In this document: piece by piece, positions 1-11,534 of the stretch | Layout: the number at the start of each line of letters is the position of its first letter | Numbering within the stretch: position 1 is the first letter of the stretch | Source of the DNA: Chamaecyparis obtusa | Lineage: Eukaryota > Streptophyta > Pinopsida > Cupressales > Cupressaceae | Reading direction: 5' to 3' | NCBI GenBank assembly: GCA_027943335.1 | Contig: BSBK01001118.1 | Coordinates: forward strand, 1,291,501 to 1,355,500 | Length of the DNA: 64,000 nucleotides | Position numbers and translations under genes: made by a program | Notes under the pieces: generated by a model | What the model was told of the DNA's origin: nothing | Seen by the model: the letters and a program-made list of their open reading frames with translations, nothing else | Database searches by the model: none

Positions 1-1
1 T

Positions 2-913
2 GTGCCCACACAAGAGCTTCATCCGATGACAACACCTTGGCCATTCTATCAATGGGGTCTAGACCTAATAGGCATGATTTATCCACCATCCTCGAATGGT
101 CATAAATTCATCATCATGACAATTGAGTACTTTACTAAGTGGGTGGAAGTTGTACCCTTATCAACTGCAACAAGAAAGTAGATATCTTTGTTTATCCTCA
201 ATCATATTATTTGTAGATATGGCATACCTCGTGCCATCATAATGGATAATGCAAAGCATTTCAAAAACAAAGACCTAAGGGAATTATGTAGTAAGTTTCA
301 CATGATTCATCATTCTTCTTCAATCTATTACCCTTAAGGTAATGGACAAGCCGAAGCAACAAATAAAAACATCTTGAAAATTTTGAAGAGAACGGTGGAC
401 AATTCAGGTAGAGATTGGCACATTAAAATAAACCTGACTTTGTGGGCTTATAGAACAAGCATAAGAACGCCAACAAGAGCTACACCTTTTTCATTAGTCT
501 TTTGAACAGAAGCAGTTTTGCCTTTGGAGGTAGAACTTCCATCTTTGAGGATATCTATGCATGGGTTAATAAATGAGGAAGACTATAGGGTTGCTACGCT
601 GCAAGAACTAGAACTCTTGGATGAAAATTAGAAGCAAGCTTTTGATCATTTGAAGGTGTACCAAAATAGAATGTCAAGGACTTACAATAAGCACATCAAG
701 CCAAGAAAATTTCAAATAGGTGACCTAGTTTTGTGAGAAAATCCCAAGAATCAAGAAGAAATGGAAAAGAAAGGAAAATGGGAAGCAAACTAGTTAGGAC
801 CATTTATCATTGTTGAAAATTTTGGGACTGACACCTACAAATTAGAAGATTGTGATGGAGAAGAACTACAAGAACCAATCAATAGCATACATCTAAAGAG
901 GTTCTATACATGA
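2..913 (+). pseudogene. Ty3/gypsy integrase, C-terminal part of pol, degenerate
   Basis: The frame starting at base 2 reads as the catalytic core and C-terminal part of a Ty3/gypsy integrase. It opens with the conserved block WGLDLIGMI, followed by YFTKWVEV, GNGQAEATNKN and LWAYRT, and ends in the basic tail IHLKRFYT with a TGA at 911-913. Integrase joins the cDNA copy of the element to host DNA. The reading frame is never shifted, but six in-frame stops (first TAG 179-181) break it. Five of the six sit where the family normally has Gln, Arg or Trp, as expected of C-to-T or G-to-A change. Gag, protease and RT lie left of the window. The family call is secure; it cannot encode an active protein. 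Confidence 0.9.
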
Positions 914-2897
914 GGTAGATGAAAGAGTATAAAGAGTATTAGATGAAGAGAATCATATTTATTGTACATAGTTCAAAGAGATCCTGAAAATACCAAAAAC
1001 ATTTGAAAAGCAGAAAAGATAAAAAATAGTGGAAAATTGAGCATGAAGAAAGCAAAAACATTCATATATGACCCTTAAAAAGATGTTGTCTTGGTGAAAA
1101 CCTAGCAAGTAGGTGCCTTGATGATGTGAAGAAAAAAAATTGAAAAAAAGAAAAATAAAAAAAAATAAAAAAAGAAGAAAAGTGCCTTGGTCCTAGCAAA
1201 TAGGCACCTTGGTAGCAAAAAAAAGAGAAAAGCTTTAAAAATAGAAAAAAGAGCTAGATCCATTCAATTGGTGAAAACCTGGTAAACATATGCCATTGAA
1301 AGCCCAAGTCAGTCGCATACCTAGAAAGGTCACCTTGTAAATATTGCATTCGCTAGCATTTATATATATTGCATAATAAAACCCCATAGTTGCATTTGCA
1401 AGTACCTCAAGATTTTGGTCACCTAATCTGCAAATTGTCCTAAGTCCCACAAATGAAATCAATATCAAACTGGGATAAATCTACTCAGGAGGAGAAAGGA
1501 TTCATCAAACCAAGCTTTATTCAATCAGAGAATCAATTCATCACACTCGAAAGAGGAACACTTATACAAATCTACATCCTAATCCAATTTGAGCCTAAAA
1601 CGCAAAATTTGATCCAAGATCTCACATGACCTTACCTTTATGAAGATTAAAAGTATGAAATGGATGGAACTACACTTGAAATATGGATTTGAAAAACATT
1701 GCAAAATTTTTATAAGTGTTGACTCAATTGATGAAATCATTTTCTAGCGAATTGATGAAAGTTTTAGACTAGACAAGCTATGATGAAAGGATGATATTTT
1801 TCTTGATTTCTGAATGACTGTCTTAAAATCAAAGTTTTAAATCATATATTTTTTTTCTAAGGACATGATCATCAAAGAATCATCGAGGACTTGTACATAG
1901 GATAAAACTGAGATTTATGCTTGTTTACGCAAACAGATACCTTGGTTATTTTGATCTTCAATATCATAATACCAAAATCCACTTTCAACATAGAATCTAA
2001 CAAAATCGATATTCACACTCTCATGATTGGCTTCAATTAGTGATAGTCATACTGAAGAGACATGGGAAAGAAAACAAAGAGGTGCAAAAAGTATTCATAT
2101 CATCATAGTTGAACTAGTGATGGTTGTACTAAAACGGGACTCCAAAAATGCTCAATGATGATTATAAGCTCCAAATTTTGAATAATGACAGTTAGCTGCA
2201 TACATCTTAGATTAAGTGCATTGTATATATTGTTTTGCCTTTCTTAGCTTAATTTGCAAGGGGGGAAATGAAAAGGGGATACATTAATAATCTTGGTTAG
2301 TCAAAGCATTAAAGAAATGGGGGGTTCAATTCAAACATCTTATCCTTGATTTCAATCAAAAACATGTGAGATTATCTTTTGCATTCATGCATAGCATTAA
2401 TCATTATTCATTATCCATATATCAGAAAAGAGAAAAGAGAAAAATAATCATTACTCATACATCATTTGCATACATGTAATTAAAGATAGAACTGCATACA
2501 TCCAAAAACCTAAAAACACAGGGGCATTCACATTCATATTTCCATAAAACACTTTACATTCATACATTGAAAAATAGAGGAAAAGCATGTCATAAATCCA
2601 TACATCAATGCATTCATCTATATATATCATAAAATAAGATACATTGCATCCATAGCATAATCACAAGTAAATGCATCATAAACACCATATAGCTACATAT
2701 AAAGATAATCTCATAACAAAATACATCAAGAGAATCAAGAAAGTATATCATCATATAAGTATTCATCAAATGATCTAGTACATTAGTATATCAGGATACA
2801 AATGTCATGAAAGTGATACATCAAGTGTTCCAATCAATAAAACAACATGAAACATGATACAAGGACATCAATAATGAGTAACTCTGTCATCCAATCA
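914..2897. other. Non-coding spacer between pol and antisense gene of the same gypsy element
   Basis: No coding frame is visible on either strand. The spacer holds A-rich runs (1130-1250) and short partly repeated phrases around GGTGAAAACCT and GTGCCTTG (1090-1285), of the kind found between pol and the 3' LTR in plant gypsy elements. A purine-rich stretch at about 2255-2280 could be an internal polypurine tract. From 2380 on it becomes rich in CATACAT/CATTCAT words. Confidence 0.5.
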
Positions 2898-5521
2898 TCA
2901 AGATCCCATAGTAGCACCCGATCCATCCCCAACACCTGATCCATCTAGACCTCTACCATCCTGTCTATCCTATGAGGGAGGAGCCTAAGAAGTGCTCATT
3001 ATGCTACGGCTCTGTGCCATCATCATCATGAAATACTGCATCAAGGTAGCTACCTGATCCAATCTGCCAACAATAGTGGATATCTCTATCCTCATTGACT
3101 GCACCTATCGTGCTACACTATCAATGCTAGGAGCAACCTGTGAACTCTATCCCATATCCCATGACTATTGCACCTATGGAGGCACCTCCTAAACCTATGG
3201 ATGCACCTGCTATGCTGGAACTTGATCCTACTATGCTAAAGCAACTCTCTGTAACTAAACTAAGGGATCCTGTCCACTAGGAATCTGTTGAGCAACATCT
3301 ATATGTACCTATCTCTACTATCTCTGTTGTCGATGAGCTCTATGCTATCTATTTACTATTGCTCTAGGGCATACCTCAGCTACATCATATTGTCCTCTAG
3401 CTCTAGCCCTATCCTGGACATGTCCACCTCTCACTCATGGTCCATCTCATGCTCTACCAATAGCCTAAGGTGCTCTCTATCCTCGCCATCTCCTACCACC
3501 ACCGCCACCATCATCTCTCTCATCCTGACCTGGAATAGGCTCTTCTGGATCAGTAAATTGAGGAAACCTGTTCCAAGCCCACCAGTCATGATACTCATGT
3601 GACATCCCACCATTTGCAACACCTGCAAGCATCTCCCATTGATAGTATGCCAAACCAAAAATTTGATCACATGCAAACTAATAATCAATTAAAGGACCCC
3701 ACATCGATCGCTCTACCTGAACACGAGCATATAATGTTGCACCCTATGGCATATCTTGTACTCTACCATACTAGCGAGACACTTGGACAAAGAAAAAATG
3801 CTCAATCATAGTAGTATCCCTACCAATCATCCATCGAGGAGCAAACATATAGGGAAGCTCATCATCATCCTCCCTCTAGTGCTCACAACCAATATATGGT
3901 CACCACTGAACCTGTTCAAGATCATTAATCTATCAGCGCCAATACTCAAGCTTTCCCAGATGATGTTGGAAAACCATGCCGCTATACATAAAAGCATACG
4001 AGAATCCTCAATGATGAATCCTGTCGAAAATAGGCCTAGTAATGGGAAGATGCTCCCATACCCACAACTATAGAATCACTGCACCTACAGAAAAAGAAGC
4101 ACTCTCTCTGTAGGAAACCTCATGCAAATCATGATAGAACTAAGCAAGAACATAGGAACCCCAATCAAATCATCAAGGCCGAGCAAGTAAATCCTTGAGG
4201 ATCCTACCCCATCCAATTGAGAAACCATGACCTTGCCGGTTGGGAAGTAGGAATCCACTGATAAGAGCACCAAGAACTGTTGGTAATGTCAAGAAAGAAG
4301 CAAACTATGGCCAAGTAATAGTATCATCATCTATAGTGTTGCCTCCAAACACTCATTTGTAGACTGTGCTATCATAAATAGAATCATAATATACTAACTC
4401 TCCTTGATAAGGAATGCGTAATAGTCTATACACATCCTCTGGAGTGATAGTCATCTCTCCAAAAGGAAGGTGGAAAGTATTGTGGTCAAAGTGCCATCTC
4501 TCTGCCACAGCAGTCAGAAGACCATGGTTCAACTGGAACTGTGACATGTCAAGAAGAAAATGAAGGCCACACATCTCAACAATACGATACTCTGCTGGAG
4601 TCAGAGCCTGACCAAGATCAATAACCCATGATGCAATAGACCGTATGTAAAGAACAGGGAAGTGTGCCTGTTTGGAAAAATAAAGGAATCATATTAGCAT
4701 ACCATATCAAGGAATAATCTAAAGTCAATCAATTTTATCAAAAGTATCAAGCAATCACAACCAGTATCATTTGTTCGTGTCTCTATATCCTGAGAATGAA
4801 GTATTAGTATCAATTGTATCAATTTTCACACTAATTGATTTATCCTATCAGATTGACAAATCACATTCATTGGTACCATTATCTTGATATCCTAATCAAT
4901 TGTTTTGTTTAAATGCAAAAGACCTAATCTTATCATTAGAATTGATCATCTGGAGTTATCAAATTTTTCATCGGGAAAAATCAAGTACAAGTGAAAAATT
5001 TTCAAAAATCTTTCAGGCATGATTTTACACATACCACGCGACATTTCATCTCACGTGATGTAGAAAAGATGTCAGGCGACACTTTATCTATCCTAGGTGG
5101 TAATTCAGGTTTCACACAACACTTTATAACGTTGGCGACATTGAATAAAGCCTAGGTGACAATGAAAATCTAGGGTTTAACACGCAAAAAAAATATGCAA
5201 ATTGGCATTAAAACCCTAAGGCTACGCAGAATCATATTCTTCTCAGGCGAGAATGAAAAATTGTTAGGCGATAGTTTACTATGCAGAGGCATGAGTAAAA
5301 AGTGCAGATGCAACACTTTAAAGGCTAACGTGATATTTAAACTATCCTAAGCGTGAATTTGCAAAATTAAAATAATGACATGGAAAAGATGCAATAAATG
5401 CTATAAACAAGCAATAAATGCAACAAGGAAGTTAAAAATGACTCACTAGAGGTTCGTAGTTAGGTGGTCTCCGATAGTGCTGACATCTCTCAAACTGATG
5501 CTCTTTGATAGGAACAACCAT
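2898..5521 (-). pseudogene. Antisense plant mobile domain (PMD) gene, two exons, inside the gypsy element
   Basis: On the minus strand exon 1 (5521-5447) starts with ATG and encodes 25 codons. It is joined in phase across a 779-bp intron (donor GTGAGT at 5446-5441, acceptor CAG before 4667) to exon 2 (4667-2898, TGA stop). Exon 2 carries the hallmark plant-mobile-domain block WHFDHNTFHLPFGEMTIT and EDVYRLL near its start. A second conserved part (ISGFLLPNRQGHG, then FDWGSYVLAQFYHDLHEVS) follows at about 4300-4100. The C-terminal third is Gly/Arg-rich (about 3490) with a heptad-like segment (about 3110-3000). PMD proteins occur as host silencing factors (MAIN/MAIL) and as passengers in Ty3/gypsy and Mutator-like elements. 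More than a dozen in-frame stops make exon 2 a pseudogene. It runs opposite to the pol gene of the same element. Confidence 0.78.
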
Positions 5522-6202
5522 CTCGAAAATCAAAGGAAGCTCAGAGTGGAATCTCACAAGTCAAAAGTGAAAATGAATAGTAAATCAAGTTTTTTCAACC
5601 TATTTAAGCTAATTTGACCTAATTTAGAGGTGAAATTTTGACTTTGACCCATACTAACCTATCAGTTCAATCGGGGTAAATTGTGAATCATGGCATATCA
5701 TCCGTGTTTTTTAGAAATGAAAACATATTGGATCAATCAATCAATCAATTTTTTCAAATCAAGCATCAATATGCTTTATTTCTGAGGGGGCATACCATTG
5801 GATAATCAGATCAACATCAGCAGTAACATCATCATTGAATCAAGAGACCGATCATTGAATCAAAAGAAAAAGCTTTTATCAGGAAATTTTTCGTAATCAA
5901 ATGAATGGGGCATCGCATCGAAATCAATCATCAAAATAGGTATCATATCAGGATCAATCATTGAATCAAATATCATATCGAGAACCATCATCAGAATGAT
6001 CATCATATTAGAATGATCATCAGAACCATATCAATTGAGAGTTTCATATCGATCATATTTGCACCAATCTCATATCAAAAATCAAGGATCAACCATCGAA
6101 AGACATTAAATGAACATTGAAGATCGACCATCAATGAATCAGGACCTATCATCAAGCCAGATCAGAGTATTCTTTGAATCGACATGCTTCGCACGTCAAC
6201 TC
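5522..6202. other. ATCA-rich spacer between antisense PMD gene and 3' LTR
   Basis: No gene is visible. From 5720 to 6170 the sequence is a loose array of AATCA/ATCAT words without a fixed period. By position it would contain the promoter of the antisense PMD gene, but I see no clear promoter motif. Confidence 0.4.
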
Positions 6203-6215
6203 AAAGAGGGGCATT
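6203..6215 (+). other. Polypurine tract of the leftmost gypsy element
   Basis: The purine run AAAGAGGGG lies immediately before a TG dinucleotide that opens the putative 3' LTR (TGTAATCACC). It has the position and composition of the plus-strand priming site of an LTR retrotransposon. Confidence 0.6.
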
Positions 6216-7075
6216 TGTAATCACCTAAAAATGGACAAAGATCAAATCAAAGTAAATCAAGGACAAAATTGAATCAATTGAATCACAATGCATAATTAGC
6301 CAATCAAAATGAAAATCAAGTCTTAATTTGAGATCAATCAAAATTGAGAGCATTTTAATCAAGTGCAATCAAATTAAAATACAATTAAATTAATTAATTA
6401 TATAGTCTTGGATTAAATTAAATTCAACCCATTCAAGGGGCACATGGCTAAACAAATTCATTTAAATCAATTAATAAATCTTAATTAGTCTCAACAACCC
6501 AAAAGGAGAGGAAATTCAATCAACCAATGAGAGTGGAGGAAATGCATTCACATGGATCAAGCCAAATTCAATCTCAATCACTCAAAGTGAAAGAGAATCT
6601 TGTCCATTGATCTTGTCTACTTGTCCCAAGCTTTCAGGATACAAACTTTGCATTGTCTTCAAAGGGTGGAACCAAAGACTCAACCAAGGTTTAATCATGA
6701 TCAAACACAACTACACCCCCTGCCAATGCATAAATATATAAAAGGAAGACTAAATGCCTTCATAATTATCAACCACACATCTAAGAATTGCATTGAACCT
6801 CTTTCAATTTGAGTTTAGAAAGGCATTTGAGAGCTTAATTAGCATTTAATTTGATATAATTGTTAGCTTTAACTTGTTTATCTTATCATTCTCATTCTAG
6901 GACTGTCATTAATGGAAGCTTGCTGAGAGATTTGCATTAACATTCTTAGTTAGAGAGTCATACGATGCTCAATTGATCATTAATTTTCTAAATAGTTTCT
7001 CCATTGTGGTTTATTTAGTTACTATTTCATTTATTGTTCAACCTTAATTCTATGAAGATACTTTCCCGAGTATAC
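6216..7075 (+). mobile_element. 3' LTR of the leftmost Ty3/gypsy element (right border approximate)
   Basis: The LTR start (TGTAATCACC) is set by the adjacent polypurine tract. A TATA box, TATATAAA at 6735-6742, lies about 520 bases in, as expected for the U3/R part of an LTR. The 5' LTR is outside the window, so the right border could not be set by comparison. It is an estimate, placed before the unrelated sequence that leads to the inverted-repeat element. Confidence 0.5.
6735..6742 (+). promoter_or_regulatory. TATA box in the gypsy LTR
   Basis: TATATAAA lies in the middle of the putative 3' LTR, where LTR promoters start transcription. The sequence match is perfect; activity is not implied. 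Confidence 0.45.
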
Positions 7076-7185
7076 ACTACTAAATAAGTGGTGGTCTAAT
7101 TGTACTGTTACTAGTATTCATGAGTTTGTTTAATATTTCATACTAGTGTATGAAGATTTTGCTAAGATATTTTTTTGGAAAGAAG

Positions 7186-7394
7186 GATTGAGGGTATCTA
7201 TTCTACTAGTGGATATCTATTATGTCAAAGTGACCCATAGCACAATCTTTGTCACATCCCTAATTTTGGAGGACAAAGATTTACTGATATCTTTCTGACT
7301 AGGAGTCAAAGATTGAAGGATATCTATTTTGCCACTAGATATCCATTTAGCCAAAATGGCCTAAAACAGAATCTTGACACCGTACCTTAAATTA
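7186..7394. repeat. Diverged tandem duplication, ~125-bp period
   Basis: The stretch 7186-7255 (GATTGAGGGTATCTATTCTA...AATCTTTGTCAC) is a diverged copy of 7311-7380 (GATTGAAGGATATCTATTTT...AATCTTGACAC). The right copy coincides with the left terminal inverted repeat of the element at 7298-7840, so the duplicated unit seems to come from that end. Confidence 0.6.
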
Positions 7395-7840
7395 AAATCT
7401 ATCAAAGTGGGTCAAAGTAGGAATCTTGACTTTATCTCTTAAATCCTATTTATGCTACTAGTCTCATTTGTTATATCATACATAGCTCAAAGAGTTTAAA
7501 TTGTGGTGGGGGTGTAATCAAGAAACATACCATCACCCTTACCAATTATGCTTGAAATAGAATTAAATCTATCTAATATGATCTTTGACATTTAAGATTT
7601 AACTTTATAAATAGTAATTTGAATTAAAAAGTTAGAAACATCACTTTTTTAAATTGTAAATTTGAATTGTACACACACACACACATGTATGTATGGTATC
7701 ATTATTGCATCATTCGACATATTTTCTCCAATTCCCTATAGTATAATTTAAGGTATGGTGTCAACATTATGTTTTAGGCCATTTTGGCTGAATGGATATC
7801 TAGTGGCAAAATAGATATCCTTCAATCTTTGACTCCTAGT
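7298..7840. mobile_element. Short inverted-repeat (MITE-like) element
   Basis: Bases 7298-7394 and 7744-7840 are inverted copies of each other, about 97 bp with only a few mismatches. The shared ends read ACTAGGAGTCAAAGATTGAA. The 349-bp centre is AT-rich, includes a (CA)n run at 7673-7684 and encodes nothing. Size and structure fit a miniature inverted-repeat transposable element. I found no target-site duplication beside the outer ends, so the superfamily is open, and a simple inverted duplication is possible. Confidence 0.6.
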
Positions 7841-9183
7841 AAAGTCATTAAATAGTTGAAATAGAGATTTCTATGAATAATAGTCTACAATGATGACTAA
7901 GGACAATACAAGAAAGCATTATAGAAGAGGAATTAGAGGGAAGATAGCTTGATGTGAAGAAATTTTGACTTTCAAAGGTAAAGTTTTAAAGACTGTTGAG
8001 AATAGCTTTAATGAAAGAAAATACTAGTGAACTGAAAGGGGAAAGGAAAGATGAGCTTGATCTATTTATGAGAAATGGGCTTGGAGAAATAGATGTTCCC
8101 AAGCTAAAAATCCAATGCTCAATTTCCCACAGTTTCCTCTTCCATCAGAGAAGATCAACTTATTCTACTTTTAGAGTGGATTCAATTTTTGAATGCGGTC
8201 CGCTATAAGTTCCTATGCAATGTAGTGCAAAGTAGTAGTGTGGAAGGAAAATTATACTATATGACTAGACAAGAAAAGGGTCATGAAAAGAGGTATATTT
8301 CTGGGAAAGAAAATACCTACAATTTACTATAAATAATTATATGACCAAAAAATCTGGATCAAGTGGTCTACAGAGGTCCTAAGATGACAAAATTAAAGAG
8401 GCCATTAGTATGGAACAAAAGAATAGTCTTGGCTATCAAGTGGGGTTGATGAGATTGTCTCTAATATCATTTAGAGAAATCAAATCTCTAAAAGTTTACA
8501 TAACTAGATGGTATGCATAAATTTATGGAGGATATCCAAAGGTGTATCAACAAATTGGGCTCTAGATGGTTAATTGTGCTCAGGAACTACAATGATAAGC
8601 AATCTAGAGGAATTATAATTCTTTGAGAAACAAGAAAAGGTAATGACTCAGTTCAAAGACAAAAGGCATGTGATTCAGATTCATCACTCATAGATAACAT
8701 AGTGAAGAAGGCATGAAGGAATGATCATAAAGTTATCAAAGGGATGGTCTTTACCAAGACTAGTATGATAGGTCAAGGAACTCTTGTATGACGGTCTAAA
8801 AGTGAAAATGATAGTTGCAGTAAACATGATAGTATTTTTCATTACAAAGGAGAGAGAGACATATCAAGTAAATGACAATTAGACAGTGTGATATTTTGTT
8901 GACTACAATGTCAATCATAAGAGTTATTGAGTGCCAATAACACTTTAGTAATGGTAAATATTGAAACTCCTATGAACTAGTGAATGGAGATATTTATGAA
9001 GAGAGACTCATCTATGGGACATGATGAGAAGTTGTCAAAGGTAGTTGAGAGAATAATGGAAACATTTTCCTAAAAGCTACAAGTTGTTTGGAGTTGATTG
9101 AGGAAGTAAGTTAGAAACATCACTAAAATGCATCTAAAGAAGAATGAAGACTTTTTCTTTTTCAAACAAATATGCAGAAAATG
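7841..9183. other. Unassigned sequence left of gypsy A
   Basis: An open frame of 70 codons (7996-8208, +) resembles nothing I recognise and is not clearly above chance. The rest is purine-rich on + (many AAAGAGG/GAAGG words), as in decayed retroelement coding sequence, but I could not establish a frame. Confidence 0.3.
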
Positions 9184-9841
9184 TGTTCTTGGCATTATGG
9201 TGAATCTATGTTTGGGTTCGCATCATGGTCTATTTTTTCTTGGTGGAGATTCTTAAGCTTGGTTCATACCTATATATTTGTTCTTCATGGCTTACAACTT
9301 AATTCAAGTTGTTGGATCTTGTGAAGCTTTCTTGTGGCTTACAAATCTAATTGACACATTGTTCAAAGATATTTCATTCATGGCTAACCTCCTTGTGTGA
9401 TCACACTTCATTTCATATCCATTTAGAGGTGTTCCTTATGATTTGCATCCAGACCTATTTGTTGTAACACCTTTTCTTCATTCTTGGAGAATGTGATCTC
9501 CTTGGCTGACTTGTGACTTGTGATCTTGTATATATTGTAGTCTTGATTCCTTAGTTTAGTAGCTTAGCTTGGTAACTATCTTAGTGGTAGCTCATACATT
9601 AACATCCAACATGGATCTAGAATGTTATTTGTAACCAGATATGTATGCCTTAGAATGTAATATGACATGTTGTTGGGCATGTATGATGTAAATTCCTGAT
9701 TATCTGATAATGTGAAGGCTTGGATAGCATGTTTATTATTCATTTATTGAGTTGTTGATCTGAAATTGGTTGTTTCTGTTGTGTTGACTCTAGTTGCATG
9801 GTTGGACTATCTACATTGGGGAAATTATAGCTATGATTGCA
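9184..9841 (+). repeat. 5' LTR of gypsy A
   Basis: The stretch aligns along its length with 37674-38293, sharing for example TGGTGAATCTATGTTTGGGT and CTTGTATATATTGTAGTCTTG, with many substitutions and small indels. Its end at GCA (9839-9841) is where similarity to the second copy stops and a primer-binding-like sequence begins. The exact start is uncertain: the second copy may extend further left, to TGATGCAGG at 37529. Confidence 0.75.
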
Positions 9842-9845
9842 TTAG

Positions 9846-9858
9846 AAAGTATTAGAGT
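9846..9858 (+). other. Degenerate primer binding site of gypsy A
   Basis: AAAGTATTAGAGT follows the LTR by four bases. It resembles the initiator-Met-tRNA primer site TGGTATCAGAGC common in plant LTR elements, with about nine of twelve positions kept. This supports the LTR end and the + orientation. Confidence 0.5.
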
Positions 9859-10163
9859 GAGGTTGATGTTCATGCATTAGAAAATAGAGTTCCTGAGATT
9901 ATGAAGCCCTAGTTGTGCTTGTTGTGGTTTGGTAGAGTGTAGATATGGCCTGCAATTGCAGATGACTTGCATGAGGGGATCTTAGAGGAGTTTTTGTTGG
10001 TTGGAGAACTTTGTTTGACTGTTGAAGGCATACCAAGGGTGAACAAATCACTGAGTTGGACATGAGCTACAAGTGTGTCTAATAGATCACCAATTGGAGA
10101 GGCAATTAGCACCTTGTAATTAGATTATCGAAGCTGAGGCATTTGCACTTGAGAATTAGAAAG

Positions 10164-11396
10164 ATGTCACCTAGAAGGAGTAACCCTAGTAGGCTAGATA
10201 AAATGATGCAGGACTTCTGAAATGAGATGAGGATGAGATCATAAATATATTGAATGGATTGCAAATGAATTCTGAGACTGAAGAGGAATAAGAGGAATTT
10301 GTTGAAGATCTTGAGATTGTACATGTTGAGATACCCAAAGATGAAGAAAGATTGTTAAGAACTATGGCACAAATAGGTAAGAGTCATAGGATGAAGGTTT
10401 CTAATTTATTTGGTTCTTTTCATTCTAAGGATTTGATAGATTGGATTGGTAAATTGGAGGACTATTTTGAGCTTAAAGATATTAAAAATCCACAGAGGGT
10501 TAGGTTAGAAAAAACTAAGTTGAAGGGTCATGCTTCCTTATGGTGGAAAGAGTTGCAAAAGGATAAAGAAGAAAATGGTGAAATGAAAATCACTAGATGG
10601 AAGGTAATGGTTTCTAGATTGAAAGCTAAATTCATACCCAAGGATTATGAATTGAAATTGTTCAAGAAATTGTAGAACTTGAAGCAGAAGGACATGAGTG
10701 TGAGGGACTATATTGAGGAGTTTTGCAAGATGACAATAAGATCTCGGCATAAAGAGATGTCTAAGCAGAAGGTAGCTAGGTATATTAATGGCCTGAGATT
10801 TAACATTCAATATGAGTTGAGTATGGTGAATATTTCTATAGTTGAGGATGCTTATCAGTATACATTGAGGGAAGAAGATAAGTTAAGGAGAAGACCAGGT
10901 AATCCTAGAGAAAAGGAGAAGCAAGAAAGTATAAACAATGGTAAAGAGAAACAAACTATTAAGGTTGAACCTGATCTGAAGATATTTAGAAGAGGAAGTG
11001 ATAGAAAGGATTTTAAAGGTACTTGTTTCAAATGTGGTAATGTAGGACATAAAGCTTTTCAATGTTCTGGAGGAACTAGTAAGATCCTGGAAAAACAAAA
11101 TCTTGTGGCACAAGAGGAGAAGGTTACTAAAGGACTTGAGGAAAGTATGATAGAACCTAAGATGGGAAAGTCTCTCATGCTTAGGAGAATTATGTTGAGT
11201 AAGAAGGAAACTGAACCTATACAAAGGAGGAATTTGTTTATGAGCGTTGGCAATTCAAGAGGTAAGTGTTGTAAGGTTGTTATGGATAGTGGTAGTACTC
11301 ATAATTTAGTATCAAAAGAGATGGTGTAGAAGCTTAGTTTGAATGGGTTTAAACATCCTTGTCCTTATGGAATAAGTTGGTTTTTAGATGAACACA
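10164..11396 (+). pseudogene. Gypsy A gag and start of protease, broken by CACTA insertion
   Basis: A likely start ATG at 10164 (MSPRRSNPSRLDKMMQDF) is followed by a frameshift and an early stop. From about 10270 the frame of the long open stretches is used. It reads as a Ty3/gypsy gag: DLIDWIGKLEDYFE, then LKGHASLWWKELQK and FIPKDYE, one stop at 10673, and a CCHC knuckle CFKCGNVGHKAFQC at about 11029-11070. The retropepsin active site VMDSGSTHN follows at 11279-11305 and a TAG lies at 11327-11329. The frame then continues to 11396, where the CACTA transposon starts; the rest of protease resumes at 29086. Gag packages the RNA, and protease cleaves the polyprotein. Confidence 0.88.
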
Positions 11397-11426
11397 CACT
11401 ACTACATTTGGGGCCAAATTTTGACA
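11397..11426 (+). repeat. Left terminal inverted repeat of the CACTA element
   Basis: CACTACTACATTTGGGGCC and eleven further bases match the inverted right end at 26 of 30 positions. It abuts the ACA target duplication. Confidence 0.93.
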
Positions 11427-11431
11427 GAAGC

Positions 11432-11515
11432 TTCTGATGGGTGTTTTTTTTTTTCTAATAGGCCCCGATGGTGTTGGTATTCTAATGGGTGTTTAATTGA
11501 CCATCAGAATTATGA
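11432..11515. repeat. Left subterminal short motifs, candidate TnpA binding sites
   Basis: Just inside the left end a short word with core (G/A)AT(G/A)GG recurs: TCTGATGGGTGTTT, TCTAATAGGCCCC, CCCGATGGTGTT and TCTAATGGGTGTTT, with one inverted CCATCAG. The same core recurs in the right subterminal array (CCAATAGGG, CCGATGGG, TCGATAGG). In En/Spm such short subterminal repeats bind TnpA. The binding role here is inference. Confidence 0.5.
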
Positions 11516-11534
11516 CATATTTGGGGTGTAGATG

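Noticed and set aside
9846..9858. tRNA gene considered at the sequence resembling a tRNA end
   Set aside because: Only a short primer-site-like match follows the LTR; no cloverleaf can be formed around it.
10883..11253. Minus-strand open frames opposite gypsy A gag
   Set aside because: They are shadows of the gag frame, with Phe/Leu/Ser-rich antisense composition.
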